NCBI RefSeq assembly: GCF_036116635.1
Contig: NZ_CP107995.1
Coordinates: 2,480,001-2,544,000, forward strand
Reading direction: 5' to 3'
From: Amycolatopsis sp. NBC_00345
Lineage (GTDB): Bacteria; Actinomycetota; Actinomycetes; Mycobacteriales; Pseudonocardiaceae
Length of the DNA: 64,000 nt
Each line of letters starts with the position of its first letter. Position 1 is the stretch's first letter. The position numbers and the translations under genes were made by a program. The notes beneath the pieces were generated by a model. It searched no databases. It was given only the letters and a program-made list of their open reading frames with translations, and was not told the origin of the DNA. Shown piece by piece: positions 50,261 to 58,888 of this stretch.

Positions 50261-52705
50261 ATGACCCGTGTCGTGATCATCGGCGCCGGCATCGTGGGCG
50301 CCAACCTCGCCGACGAGCTGACCGCCCGCGGCTGGACCGACGTCACCGTGCTCGACCAGGGGCCGCTCCCGCTCACTGGCGGCTCGACCTCCCACGCGCC
50401 CGGCCTGGTGTTCCAGACGAACGCGTCGAAGGCGATGACGGAGTTCGCGAGCTACACCGTCGAGAAGCTCCGCTCGCTCGAAGTGGACGGGCTCCCGTGC
50501 TTCAACCAGGTCGGCGGGATGGAGGTGGCGAGCACCCCGGCGCGGTGGCACGACCTCAAGCGCAAACAGGGCTGGGCGACGTCGTGGGGTGTCGAGGCGC
50601 GGCTGATCGACGCCGCCGAATGCGTCGAGCGATGGCCGCTGCTCGACGGTTCATCGGTCCTCGGCGCGCTGTATGTACCGACCGACGGGTTGGCCAAGGC
50701 GTCACGCGCGGTGGTCGCGCTGGCGCGGCGGGCGGAGTCGCGGGGCGCGCGGTTCGTCGGCTCGACGCGGGTGACCGGCGTCCGGCAGTCGGGCGGGCGC
50801 GTCACCGGGGTCGAGACGGACCAGGGCGAGTTCGCGGCGGACGTCGTCGTGTCGTGCGCCGGGTTCTGGGGCCGGGAGATCGGCGCCATGGTCGGGCTGG
50901 ACGTGCCGCTGCTGCCGCTCGCGCACCAGTACGCGAAGACCGGGCAGATCGCGGAGCTGATCGGCCGCAACACCGAGGCGGGCGAGGCGAGCCTGCCGAT
51001 CCTGCGCCACCAGGACCAGGACCTGTACTTCCGTGAGCACGTCGACCGGATCGGCATCGGCTCGTACGCGCACCGGCCGATGCCGGTCGAGCCGCTCGCC
51101 GCCTCGGCCGAGGTGACCGAATCGTCGATGCCGTCGATGCTCCCGTTCACCGAAGAGGACTTCGCGCCGTCGTGGGAGGAGGGCCGGCTGCTGCTGCCGG
51201 CCCTGCGGCAGGCGAAGGTCGAGGAGGGCTTCAACGGGATCTTCTCCTTCACCCCGGACGGCCAGTCGCTGGTGGGGGAGTCCACGGAGGTCCGCGGCTT
51301 CTGGGTCGCCGAGGCGATCTGGGTGACGCATTCGGCGGGCATCGCCAAGGCCGTCGCCGAGCAGCTGGTGCACGGCCGGTCCGAGACCGACCTGCACGAG
51401 CTGGACCTCCACCGGTTCGAGGACGTGCAGCTGGCGCCGGAGTACGTGAGCGAGACCTCGCAGCAGAACTTCGTGGAGATCTACGACGTGCTGCACCCGC
51501 TGCAGCCGAAGCTCTCGCCGCGGAACCTTCGGGTGAGCCCGTTCCACGCCCGGCAGCGTGAGCTGGGCGCGGTGTTCCTGGAGGCCGCCGGCTGGGAGCG
51601 GCCGCACTGGTTCGAGGCCAACGCGCCGCTGTTGAAGCAGCTCCCGCACGACTACCTGCCGCCCGCCCGGGACAGCTGGGCCGCGCAGTTCCACTCGCCG
51701 ATCGCGGCGGCCGAGGCGTGGCACACGCGCAACGGCGTCGCGCTGTACGACATGACCCCGCTCAAACGGGTCGAGGTCAGCGGGCCCGGGGCGCTGGATT
51801 TCCTGCAGCGGCTCACGACGAACCAGCTCGACAAGTCCGTCGGCTCGGTCACGTACACCCTCATGCTCGACGAGGCGGGCGGCGTGCGCAGCGACGTCAC
51901 CGTGGCGCGGCTGGAGCCGGACGTGTTCCAGGTGGGCATCAACGGGAACATCGACGTCGCGTACTTCCGCTCGCTGCTGCCCGCGGACGTCCGCGTCCGG
52001 GACATCACGGGCGCGACCTGTTGCATCGGCGTCTGGGGGCCGCTCGCGCGGGATCTGGTGCAGCCACTGTCGCGAGAGGACTTCTCGCACACCGGGCTGA
52101 AGTACTTCCGCGCGCGGAAGGCCCGGATCGCCGGCGTCCCGGTGACCGCCATGCGACTGTCCTATGTGGGCGAACTCGGCTGGGAGATCTACACCGAGGC
52201 CGACAACGGGCAACGGCTGTGGGACGCGCTGTGGGCCGCCGGGCGCGGGCTGGGCGTGATCGCGGCCGGGCGGGCGGCGTTCAACAGCCTCCGGCTGGAG
52301 AAGGGCTACCGGCTGTGGGGCACGGACATGACCACGGAACACGACCCGTACGAGGCCGGGGTCGGTTTCGCGGTCCGGCCCGCGAAGGGTGCTTTTGCCG
52401 GCCGGGAAGCGATCGACGGGCGCAGTGAAGAAACGGCGACGCGGCGGTTGCGCTGCCTGACCGTGGACGACGGCCGGACCGTGGTGCTCGGCAAAGAGCC
52501 GGTGTTCTGCGGCGGTGTGCCGGCCGGATACGTGACCAGCGCGGCGTACGGCTACACGATCGGGCGGCCGATCGCCTACGCGTGGCTCCCGGCCACCGTC
52601 GGCATCGGTGACGGGGTCGAGATCGAGTACTTCGGCCGCCGGGTCGCGGCGACGGTGGCGGCCGAGCCGCTCGTCGACCCCGGCATGGCGCGGATCCGGC
52701 GCTGA
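50261..52705 (+). CDS. Dimethylglycine oxidase/dehydrogenase-like flavoprotein (DAO + GcvT)
   Basis: An 814-residue protein, close to the 830 of dimethylglycine oxidase. N-terminal DAO domain: VVIIGAGIVGANLADELTARG; His 45 in GSTSHAPGLV corresponds to the covalent FAD site (His 46) of the Arthrobacter enzyme. From about residue 440 it has the aminomethyltransferase (GcvT) domain that passes methylene to folate. Likely converts dimethylglycine to sarcosine with 5,10-methylene-THF; a sarcosine dehydrogenase of the same fold is the alternative. It is 17 bases after purU, with AAGGAG before ATG 50261. Confidence 0.85.
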   Translation: MTRVVIIGAGIVGANLADELTARGWTDVTVLDQGPLPLTGGSTSHAPGLVFQTNASKAMTEFASYTVEKLRSLEVDGLPCFNQVGGMEVASTPARWHDLKRKQGWATSWGVEARLIDAAECVERWPLLDGSSVLGALYVPTDGLAKASRAVVALARRAESRGARFVGSTRVTGVRQSGGRVTGVETDQGEFAADVVVSCAGFWGREIGAMVGLDVPLLPLAHQYAKTGQIAELIGRNTEAGEASLPILRHQDQDLYFREHVDRIGIGSYAHRPMPVEPLAASAEVTESSMPSMLPFTEEDFAPSWEEGRLLLPALRQAKVEEGFNGIFSFTPDGQSLVGESTEVRGFWVAEAIWVTHSAGIAKAVAEQLVHGRSETDLHELDLHRFEDVQLAPEYVSETSQQNFVEIYDVLHPLQPKLSPRNLRVSPFHARQRELGAVFLEAAGWERPHWFEANAPLLKQLPHDYLPPARDSWAAQFHSPIAAAEAWHTRNGVALYDMTPLKRVEVSGPGALDFLQRLTTNQLDKSVGSVTYTLMLDEAGGVRSDVTVARLEPDVFQVGINGNIDVAYFRSLLPADVRVRDITGATCCIGVWGPLARDLVQPLSREDFSHTGLKYFRARKARIAGVPVTAMRLSYVGELGWEIYTEADNGQRLWDALWAAGRGLGVIAAGRAAFNSLRLEKGYRLWGTDMTTEHDPYEAGVGFAVRPAKGAFAGREAIDGRSEETATRRLRCLTVDDGRTVVLGKEPVFCGGVPAGYVTSAAYGYTIGRPIAYAWLPATVGIGDGVEIEYFGRRVAATVAAEPLVDPGMARIRR

Positions 52706-52736
52706 CCCGGTTTTCGACCCGGTACTGAGAGGAGTG

Positions 52737-53543
52737 ATGGGCGTGCGTGACCTGATCATGAGCGACTTCCTGAAGAACCTGGCGGTCCCGGGGCCCGCCC
52801 CGAGCGGCGGTGCGGTGGCGGCAGTGGGCGTGGCGCAGGCCGCGGCCTTGCTCGCCCGGGTGGCCGGTGCCGACCGCGAGCTGTGTGCCGAGGCCGAACT
52901 GTTGCGGATGCACGCCCTTCGCTTGGCGGAGAAGGACGCCCACGCCGTCGGCCGGTTCGCCCCGTTCGCGGGCCCGGTGACGGGTGGGGCTGCCGGGGCG
53001 CTCGCGGCCGGTGAGGCTGCCGCCCCGCTCAGGGGCCGGGCAGCCGGTGGGGATCCCTCGGCCGCGGTTGCGGGCGGTGCCCCGGCCGCGAGCGGTGCGG
53101 GTGCGGCGGCGCTCGCCGCTTGCCTGCCCGCCGCCGACGTGATCGCCGCGGCCGCCGAGGCGGTGGCACTGGCCGAGCGGCTGCTGCCGGGGTCCGGGCT
53201 GTCGGGTGGAGTGCCGTCGAGTACCGGGCTGTCCAGTGCCGGGCCGTCGAGCGCAGGGCCGTCGAGCGCAGGGCCATCGAGCGCAGTGCCGTCGAGTGCC
53301 GTACGGCCCGGTGAGGTGTCGCCGGATGTCGCGGCCGTGGCGGAGATCGCGCGGTCGTCGGCGATGACCGCGCGGGTGGCGATCGAGACCCGGCTCGGTG
53401 CGGTGCCCGGTGAAGCGGCGGTCGCGCTGCGGGCCGTGGTGGCAGGCGTGGACGGGCTCGCCGAGCGGGCCACGTGGGTCACTGCCGCCGTCCGGGCTGC
53501 GAACGTGCCGGCGCGTTCGACCGAGGCCGTACGAGTGGGTTAA
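52737..53543 (+). CDS. Cyclodeaminase/cyclohydrolase-family (FTCD_C-like) protein with tandem-repeat insertion
   Basis: The N-terminus FLKNLAVPGPAPSGGAVAAVGVAQAAALLARVAG fits the FTCD_C domain (formiminotransferase-cyclodeaminase/methenyl-THF cyclohydrolase FchA), given here by residues about 11-44. Within a folate-producing operon it could convert 5,10-methenyl-THF to 10-formyl-THF, feeding PurU. A stretch of about 95 residues (85-180) is low complexity Ala/Gly/Pro/Ser and includes five or six SSAGP units coded by a 15-base tandem repeat. No methylene-THF dehydrogenase is encoded nearby. ATG 52737 has GAGAGGAG before it. Activity is uncertain because of the insertion. Confidence 0.6.
   Translation: MGVRDLIMSDFLKNLAVPGPAPSGGAVAAVGVAQAAALLARVAGADRELCAEAELLRMHALRLAEKDAHAVGRFAPFAGPVTGGAAGALAAGEAAAPLRGRAAGGDPSAAVAGGAPAASGAGAAALAACLPAADVIAAAAEAVALAERLLPGSGLSGGVPSSTGLSSAGPSSAGPSSAGPSSAVPSSAVRPGEVSPDVAAVAEIARSSAMTARVAIETRLGAVPGEAAVALRAVVAGVDGLAERATWVTAAVRAANVPARSTEAVRVG
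53211..53300 (+). repeat. 15-base tandem repeat (six units) in coding sequence
   Basis: Units at 53211, 53226, 53241, 53256, 53271 and 53286; the third and fourth (GGGCCGTCGAGCGCA) are identical, the others differ by 1-5 bases. The length keeps the frame, so copy number can vary without disrupting the gene. Confidence 0.9.
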
Positions 53544-53545
53544 GT

Positions 53546-53561
53546 AACCAACCAGTTGGTT
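53546..53561. promoter_or_regulatory. Orphan TetR-type operator upstream of the SDR gene
   Basis: AACCAA-CCAG-TTGGTT (53546-53561) is a classic TetR-like half-site pair. No TetR gene is adjacent, so the regulator is probably elsewhere. Confidence 0.55.
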
Positions 53562-53624
53562 GACGATCGGGTGCACCGGGTGTCTGATGGAGGGTGAAGG
53601 AAACCTCCACCAGGGAAGGCATCC

Positions 53625-54458
53625 ATGCCCAAGACGTGGCTCATCACCGGCAGTTCCCGCGGCTTCGGCCGCGAGCTGGCGCAGGCGGTCCTCGAAAGCG
53701 GCGACCACCTGGTCGCCACCGCGCGGCGGCCCGAGCAGCTCGGCGACCTCGTCCGCAAGTACGGCGGCAGCGTGCGCGCGGTCGCCCTCGACGTCACCGA
53801 CGCGGAGGCGGCGCGGGCGGCCGTCCGTACCGCGGTGACGGAGTTCGGCTCGCTCGACGTCGTGGTGAACAACGCCGGTTACGCCAATTCCGCGCCCATC
53901 GAAGAGATGTCCGACGAGGACTTCCGCGCGCAGATCGACGCGAACCTGTACGGCGTCGTCAACGTCACCAAGGCAGCGCTGCCCGTGCTGCGCCAGCAGC
54001 GCTCGGGCCACATCGTGCAGTTCTCCTCGATCGGCGGACGCGTCGGCGGCTCGCCCGGGATGGGCGCGTACCAGACCGCGAAGTTCGCTGTCGAAGGCTT
54101 CTCCGAGGTGCTGAACAACGAGGTGAAACCGTTTGGGGTCAAGGTGGTGATCGTCGAGCCGGGCCCGTTCCGCACGGACTGGGCGGGCTCGTCGATGACA
54201 ATCGCGCCCGTCGGCCCGGACTACGAGGAGACCGTCGGCGCGATGAACCGCGGCCGCGCGGGCGCCGCGACCTGGCCCGGCGATCCGGCGCGGGCGGCGA
54301 AGATCATCCTCGACGTCGTCGCCCACCCCGAGCCGCCGCTGCGGCTCCTGCTGGGGGCCACGGCGGTCGAGCTGGCCGCGAAGTCCTCGGCCGAGCGCGC
54401 CGCTGAGGCGGCGGAGTGGGCGGACGTCAGCCGGGCCGCGGACTTCCCGGACTCGTGA
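53625..54458 (+). CDS. Short-chain dehydrogenase/reductase
   Basis: A 277-residue classical SDR: cofactor motif TGSSRGFGREL (residues about 8-18), VVNNAGYAN, and the catalytic Ser/Tyr/Lys (SSIGGRVG..., YQTAKFAVEGFSE). Substrate unknown. The last codons (Asp-Ser-stop) are within palindrome A4. ATG 53625 is preceded by the orphan TetR operator, suggesting inducible control. Confidence 0.9.
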   Translation: MPKTWLITGSSRGFGRELAQAVLESGDHLVATARRPEQLGDLVRKYGGSVRAVALDVTDAEAARAAVRTAVTEFGSLDVVVNNAGYANSAPIEEMSDEDFRAQIDANLYGVVNVTKAALPVLRQQRSGHIVQFSSIGGRVGGSPGMGAYQTAKFAVEGFSEVLNNEVKPFGVKVVIVEPGPFRTDWAGSSMTIAPVGPDYEETVGAMNRGRAGAATWPGDPARAAKIILDVVAHPEPPLRLLLGATAVELAAKSSAERAAEAAEWADVSRAADFPDS

Positions 54459-54500
54459 GTGTTTATGACGGTTCTAACCGTCATAAACACTCACGAGTCC
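54449..54500. repeat. Palindrome family A, copy 4 (perfect)
   Basis: 25-base arms (54449-54473 and 54476-54500) around a CT centre, without mismatch. It supplies the SDR gene's last two codons and stop, and lies between tandem genes. Confidence 0.92.
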
Positions 54501-54552
54501 TTGCGTCACAGCACTAGCATCGGGGCATGTCTCGGTGTCGAGGGCGGTCGGA

Positions 54553-55551
54553 GTGAAGGCGTTTGTCGTGCACGGGCCGGGGAAGGCCGAGGTGGCCGAC
54601 GTCGCCGAGCCGGAGCCCGGCGTCGGCGAGGTGGTGGTCGAGGTCGAGCGGGCCGGGGTGTGCGGCACGGACGTCGAGTTCTTCACCGGCGAGATGGAGT
54701 ACCTCGCCGAGGGCCACGCGCGCTACCCGATGCGGCTCGGCCACGAGTGGTGCGGCACGGTCGTGCGCGCCGGCGAGGGGGTGCACCCGGGCTGGCTCGG
54801 CCGGCGCGCCGTCGGTGACACGATGCTCGGCTGCGGGCGGTGCCGTCGCTGCCGCGGCAGGCACCAGTACACCTGCGCGGACCGCGAGGAGGTCGGCATC
54901 CGCGGCGGCCGCGCCGGGGCGCTGGCCGAACGCGTCGCGGTGCCGGTGACCTCGCTGCACGAGCTGCCGCCCACCGTCGACCCGCAGCTCGGCGCACTGG
55001 TCGAGCCGGGCGGCAACGCGATCCGTGCCGCGCGGGCCGCCGCCGGCGAGCGGGTCCTGGTCCTCGGTCCGGGCACGATCGGGCTGCTCACGGCGCTGTT
55101 CGCGCGCGCGGCCGGTGCCGCGGTCCACCTGGTCGGGACCACGCCGTGGTCGCTGGAGTTCGCGCGCTCACTGGGTTTCCCGGCCACGACGGAGCTGCCG
55201 GAACCGCCGTTCGACGCGGTGGTCGACGCCACCAACGACCCGGCGTCCCCGGCGCGGGCACTGGAACTGGTCGAGCCGTCCGGGCGGCTGGTCTGCATCG
55301 GGCTGGCCGGGACCCCGAGCCTGATGGACGCCCGGTCACTGGTGTTCAAGGACGTGACGGCGATCGGGATCCTCAGCGCGTCCCCGGGATTGCCCGACGC
55401 GATCGACGCGTACGCCCGCGGCGACGTCGACCCGCGCCCGCTGGTGGCAGCGACGGTCGGCTTGGACGGGGTGGCCGCGGTACTCGCGGGCGAACGCCCG
55501 CCCGGCGCGCTGGCTGGTCCCAAGATCCTGGTCGACCCGCGGCAGGGCTGA
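54553..55551 (+). CDS. Zinc-dependent alcohol dehydrogenase (MDR, glucose dehydrogenase-like)
   Basis: A 332-residue medium-chain dehydrogenase. Catalytic zinc ligands are Cys in GVCGTDVEFF and His-Glu in GHEW; the structural zinc site is CGRCRRCRGRHQYTC. The NAD region begins VLVLGPGTIGLLTALFARAAG. The PGGNAIRAA segment resembles glucose/threonine dehydrogenases. GTG 54553 fits the usual N-terminus (VKAFVV). An upstream ATG at 54527 is out of frame. Confidence 0.8.
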   Translation: MKAFVVHGPGKAEVADVAEPEPGVGEVVVEVERAGVCGTDVEFFTGEMEYLAEGHARYPMRLGHEWCGTVVRAGEGVHPGWLGRRAVGDTMLGCGRCRRCRGRHQYTCADREEVGIRGGRAGALAERVAVPVTSLHELPPTVDPQLGALVEPGGNAIRAARAAAGERVLVLGPGTIGLLTALFARAAGAAVHLVGTTPWSLEFARSLGFPATTELPEPPFDAVVDATNDPASPARALELVEPSGRLVCIGLAGTPSLMDARSLVFKDVTAIGILSASPGLPDAIDAYARGDVDPRPLVAATVGLDGVAAVLAGERPPGALAGPKILVDPRQG

Positions 55552-55554
55552 AAG

Positions 55555-55605
55555 CCGTCAAGGCCTCCTTACCCGCGTAGGACGCGGGTAAGGAGGCCTT
55601 GACGG
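55555..55605. repeat. Palindrome family B, copy 3 (terminator-like)
   Basis: Same hairpin as B1 and B2 but with C·G in place of A·T at one paired position (arms CCGTCAAGGCCTCCTTACCC) and A for G in the loop. It lies between convergent genes. Confidence 0.88.
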
Positions 55606-55616
55606 ACTTCGGGGGG

Positions 55617-57071
55617 TCAGACGAGGTACTCCGCGGCCGCGCGCAGGCTGACGTACGAGCCGCTGAACGTGTCGATCCGGTCACCGGTCCCGAAATCCGG
55701 GCCGGGGGCGCCGGTCTCGACGCGGATGTAGTCCACATCGGACAGTTCCGCGAGCAGTGCCAGCACCGCCGGGTGACGGTGCGCCTCGCGGGTCACCACG
55801 ACCACGCTTCCGGCTTCGCGGGCGGCCGAGCGCACCAGCCCGGCGTCGTCCGGGCCCGCGGTCAGCGCTCGCGTTCCCGGTGCCAGCTCGGTCAGGTGCG
55901 GGCCGAGCCCCCACGGCATCGGCCCGGCCGCGATGGTCGGGTCCGTGCGGACGTCGACCACCAGCGGCACCCCGGACAGCCGCGGCTCGCCCTGGATTCG
56001 CAGGGCGGCGCGCGCCGCCTCCAGGCCCAGGGTGTGGTCCACCGGGCGGATCGACGCCGGGGACGGCGACGTGCCCAGTGAAGCGGTCCGGGCGGCCGCG
56101 TCGGCGAGCCGTTCCAGGGACAGCGTGCCGTCCTCGACCGCGGCCACGATGGTCGCCGTGATGCGGTCGAGCGTGTCGGCGTCGAAGGCCGCGCCGCCGA
56201 TGCACAGGGCGTCGGCGCCCGCGGCGAGCGACCGCACAGCCGCCTGGCCCAGGCCGTCGTGCCGGCCGTACGCGCCGGAGACCGCGCCCATCTCGAGCGC
56301 GTCGGTGATCACCGCGCCGGTGAAGCCCAGCTCGCCGCGCAGCACGTCGGTCAGCGCGGTGCGGTTGAGCGTCGCCGGCTCGTCGCCCCACGCCCGCACC
56401 ACCAGGTGGCCGGACATGATCGCGCGCACCCCGGCCCGGATCGCCGCGGCGAACGGGACCAGCTCGATCTCCCGCAGCTCCGCCGGGGTCCGGGGGAGCA
56501 CGGGCAGCGCCACGTGCGAGTCCTCCGTCGCCGCGCCGTGCCCCGGGAAGTGCTTCGCGCACGCCGCGACGCCGTACTTCTGCAGCCCGGTCACGTAAGC
56601 CGCCACGTGCGGCGACGCCTTGGCCGGGTCCGACCCGAACGCCCGGACCCCGATGATCGGGTCCTCCGCCGCCAGGGTCAGGTCCGCGCACGGCGCCAGG
56701 TTCACCGTGACGCCGCACGCGGCCAGCCGCTCGCCGAGCGCCGCGGCGACGGCCGTGGTCAGCTCCGGGTCGCCGGCCGCGCCGAGGGCGAGCGGCCCGG
56801 GCACGAACGACCCGGTGGCGACGTCGAGCCGCGTGACGTCACCGCCTTCCTCGTCGATCCCGACCACGACGTCGTCGCGCTCGGCGCGCAGGGCCGCGGT
56901 CAGCGCCGCCACCTGCTCGTCGTCGACCACGTTGCGGCCGAACAGGATCACGCCGCCCAGACCCTCGCCCAGGCGCCGCCGCAGCCAGTCCGGCGCGGTG
57001 GTGCCCGCGAAACCGGGCAGCAGGACGGCTTCGGCCAGCCTCCGAGGATCCAGCGTTCGAGGATCGGACAA
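55617..57071 (-). CDS. GH3 beta-N-acetylhexosaminidase
   Basis: A 484-residue glycoside hydrolase family 3 enzyme of the NagZ type, removing terminal GlcNAc (from chitobiose or muropeptides). The His-containing motif KHFPGHGAATEDSH and the nucleophile Asp in GAVITDALEMGAV are present. No signal peptide, so it acts in the cytoplasm on imported oligosaccharide. TTG 57071 has AAGGGA eight bases upstream. It is the last gene of the DasABC-like importer operon. Confidence 0.88.
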   Translation of the reverse strand: MSDPRTLDPRRLAEAVLLPGFAGTTAPDWLRRRLGEGLGGVILFGRNVVDDEQVAALTAALRAERDDVVVGIDEEGGDVTRLDVATGSFVPGPLALGAAGDPELTTAVAAALGERLAACGVTVNLAPCADLTLAAEDPIIGVRAFGSDPAKASPHVAAYVTGLQKYGVAACAKHFPGHGAATEDSHVALPVLPRTPAELREIELVPFAAAIRAGVRAIMSGHLVVRAWGDEPATLNRTALTDVLRGELGFTGAVITDALEMGAVSGAYGRHDGLGQAAVRSLAAGADALCIGGAAFDADTLDRITATIVAAVEDGTLSLERLADAAARTASLGTSPSPASIRPVDHTLGLEAARAALRIQGEPRLSGVPLVVDVRTDPTIAAGPMPWGLGPHLTELAPGTRALTAGPDDAGLVRSAAREAGSVVVVTREAHRHPAVLALLAELSDVDYIRVETGAPGPDFGTGDRIDTFSGSYVSLRAAAEYLV

Positions 57072-57074
57072 GAC

Positions 57075-57905
57075 CTATCCCTTCACCGCGCCGGCGGTCA
57101 TGCCGGAGACCAGTTTGCGTTGCACGATCAGGAAGAACACCAGCGCCGGGATCGCGTAGATCACCGAAGCCGCCATCACCCCGCCCCAGTCCACGGAGAA
57201 CGCGGTGCGGAACGACGAGAGCCACACCGGCAGCGTCTGCTTGGACTGGTCCCGCATGAACACCAGGGCGAACAGGAACTCGTTCCACGCGGTGATGAAG
57301 CTGAACACCGACGTCGTCACCAGGCCGGGGCCCAGCAGCGGCAGCGTGACCCGGCGGAACGCGCCGGTCCGGCTGCAGCCGTCGATCATCGCGGCTTCTT
57401 CGAGGTCGTACGGGATGCCGTTGACGAAGCCGTAGAGCATCCAGACCGTGAACGGCAGCGACGTGGCGAAGTACACCAGCAGCAGCGAGGGCAGGGTGTT
57501 GAGCAGCCCGATGTCGCGCATCAGCAGGTACATCGGGATGAACAGCGCCGAGAGCGGGGCCAGCTGCGCCATCAGGATCAGCAGCAGGAAGCCCTTGCGC
57601 CCGCGGAAGCGGAACCGCGCCAGCGGGATCGCCGCGAGCACGCCCACCACCAGCGCGGCGATCACCGCGCCGAGGGTGACGATCAGGCTGTTGCCCAGGT
57701 AGGTGACGAACCCCGGCTTGGTCAGCGCCGACGCGAAGTTCGACAGCGTCGCCGAAGTCGGGATCAGGTCGTACTTCGGCGAAAGCACGTCACCGGGCGT
57801 CTTCAGCGACGTGGTGAACATCCAGTACGTCGGGAAGAAGAACACCAGCGCGACGAGGATACCGACGACCGAGAGGGCGACCCGCTGGGTCAGGGACTTC
57901 TTCAC
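57075..57905 (-). CDS. Sugar ABC transporter permease (MalG/DasC-like)
   Basis: A 276-residue membrane protein with six helices and the EAA loop DLEEAAMIDGCSRTGAFRRVTLPLL. It pairs with the MalF-like permease it overlaps by four bases (GTGA). Position in an operon with a hexosaminidase and two dre sites suggests chitobiose or GlcNAc-oligosaccharide import. Confidence 0.9.
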   Translation of the reverse strand: MKKSLTQRVALSVVGILVALVFFFPTYWMFTTSLKTPGDVLSPKYDLIPTSATLSNFASALTKPGFVTYLGNSLIVTLGAVIAALVVGVLAAIPLARFRFRGRKGFLLLILMAQLAPLSALFIPMYLLMRDIGLLNTLPSLLLVYFATSLPFTVWMLYGFVNGIPYDLEEAAMIDGCSRTGAFRRVTLPLLGPGLVTTSVFSFITAWNEFLFALVFMRDQSKQTLPVWLSSFRTAFSVDWGGVMAASVIYAIPALVFFLIVQRKLVSGMTAGAVKG

Positions 57906-58888
57906 GCGATCTCCCCGTCCTTCGTCCGGACCAGCAGCTGGACGTAGCGGGCGGTGACCGCCAGCAGGAGCACCAGCATGATGGTCGCGATCGCCGCGGC
58001 ACTGCCGAAGTGGCTGCCGGCGATGCCCTTGAGGTACTGCAGGATGGCGAGCGTGGTGCTCTGCCCGTCCGGCCCGCCCTGGCGGATCGCCCAGACCTGG
58101 CCGAACATGTTGAAGTCCCACAGCACCGACAGGAACGTCACCATGGTCAGGATCGGCCGGATCGCCGGCCAGCTGACCGCGCGGAACGTCTGCAGCGGCC
58201 CGGCGCCGTCGATGCCGGCCGCCTCGTACTGCTCGCGCGGCACGCCGATCAGGCCCGCGTAGAGCGTGAACGCCACGAACGGCACGGCCTGCCACAGCAC
58301 CAGCAGCCCGATCACGGCCAGCGTGCTGCCGCCGGTGGAGAACCACGAGTAGCCGATGAACGAGTGGAAGCCCAGCTTGTCGAGCGTCTTGTTCAGGATT
58401 CCGTACTGCTGGTCGAAGATCCACTGGAACACCGTCGTCGTGGCGATCACCGGCACCGCCCAGGCGAGCACCAGCGAAACCTGCACGCAGATGCGGACCA
58501 CCGGGTTGAGGTGGCGCATCAGCACCGCGATGAGCAGCGCCACCAGCAGCGTCGCCGCGACCAGCGCCGCGGTGAACAGGACGGTCCGGATCGTGACCGA
58601 CCAGAACTCCGGGTCCGACAGGGTGTCCGTGTAGTTCGCGAGCCCGATCCAGACCATCTTCCCGGTCACCAGCTCGCGCAGGTCGAGCCGGCGCAGGCTG
58701 ATCAGGAGCATCTGGATCGTGGGCCAGCCGAGCAGCACCAGCACGGCGACGAGGGCGGGCAGGATCAGGAGGTAGGGCGTCAGCCGCTCACCGAGCCCGC
58801 CCCGGCGCCGCGGTTTCGGGGGACTGACGCGCGCCGACGCCGGCGGGGTGGCCCCCGCCGGCGTCGGCATCTCCTTGGTCGCCGTCAT
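57902..58888 (-). CDS. Sugar ABC transporter permease (MalF/DasB-like)
   Basis: A 328-residue membrane protein with six helices and the EAA loop QYEAAGIDGAGPLQTFRAVSWP. A Pro/Arg-rich cytoplasmic N-terminus precedes helix 1. ATG 58888 overlaps the binding protein stop by four bases. Confidence 0.9.
   Translation of the reverse strand: MTATKEMPTPAGATPPASARVSPPKPRRRGGLGERLTPYLLILPALVAVLVLLGWPTIQMLLISLRRLDLRELVTGKMVWIGLANYTDTLSDPEFWSVTIRTVLFTAALVAATLLVALLIAVLMRHLNPVVRICVQVSLVLAWAVPVIATTTVFQWIFDQQYGILNKTLDKLGFHSFIGYSWFSTGGSTLAVIGLLVLWQAVPFVAFTLYAGLIGVPREQYEAAGIDGAGPLQTFRAVSWPAIRPILTMVTFLSVLWDFNMFGQVWAIRQGGPDGQSTTLAILQYLKGIAGSHFGSAAAIATIMLVLLLAVTARYVQLLVRTKDGEIA

Noticed and set aside
846..55605. 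CRISPR array
   Set aside because: The repeats are isolated palindromes far apart, without regular spacers or cas genes.
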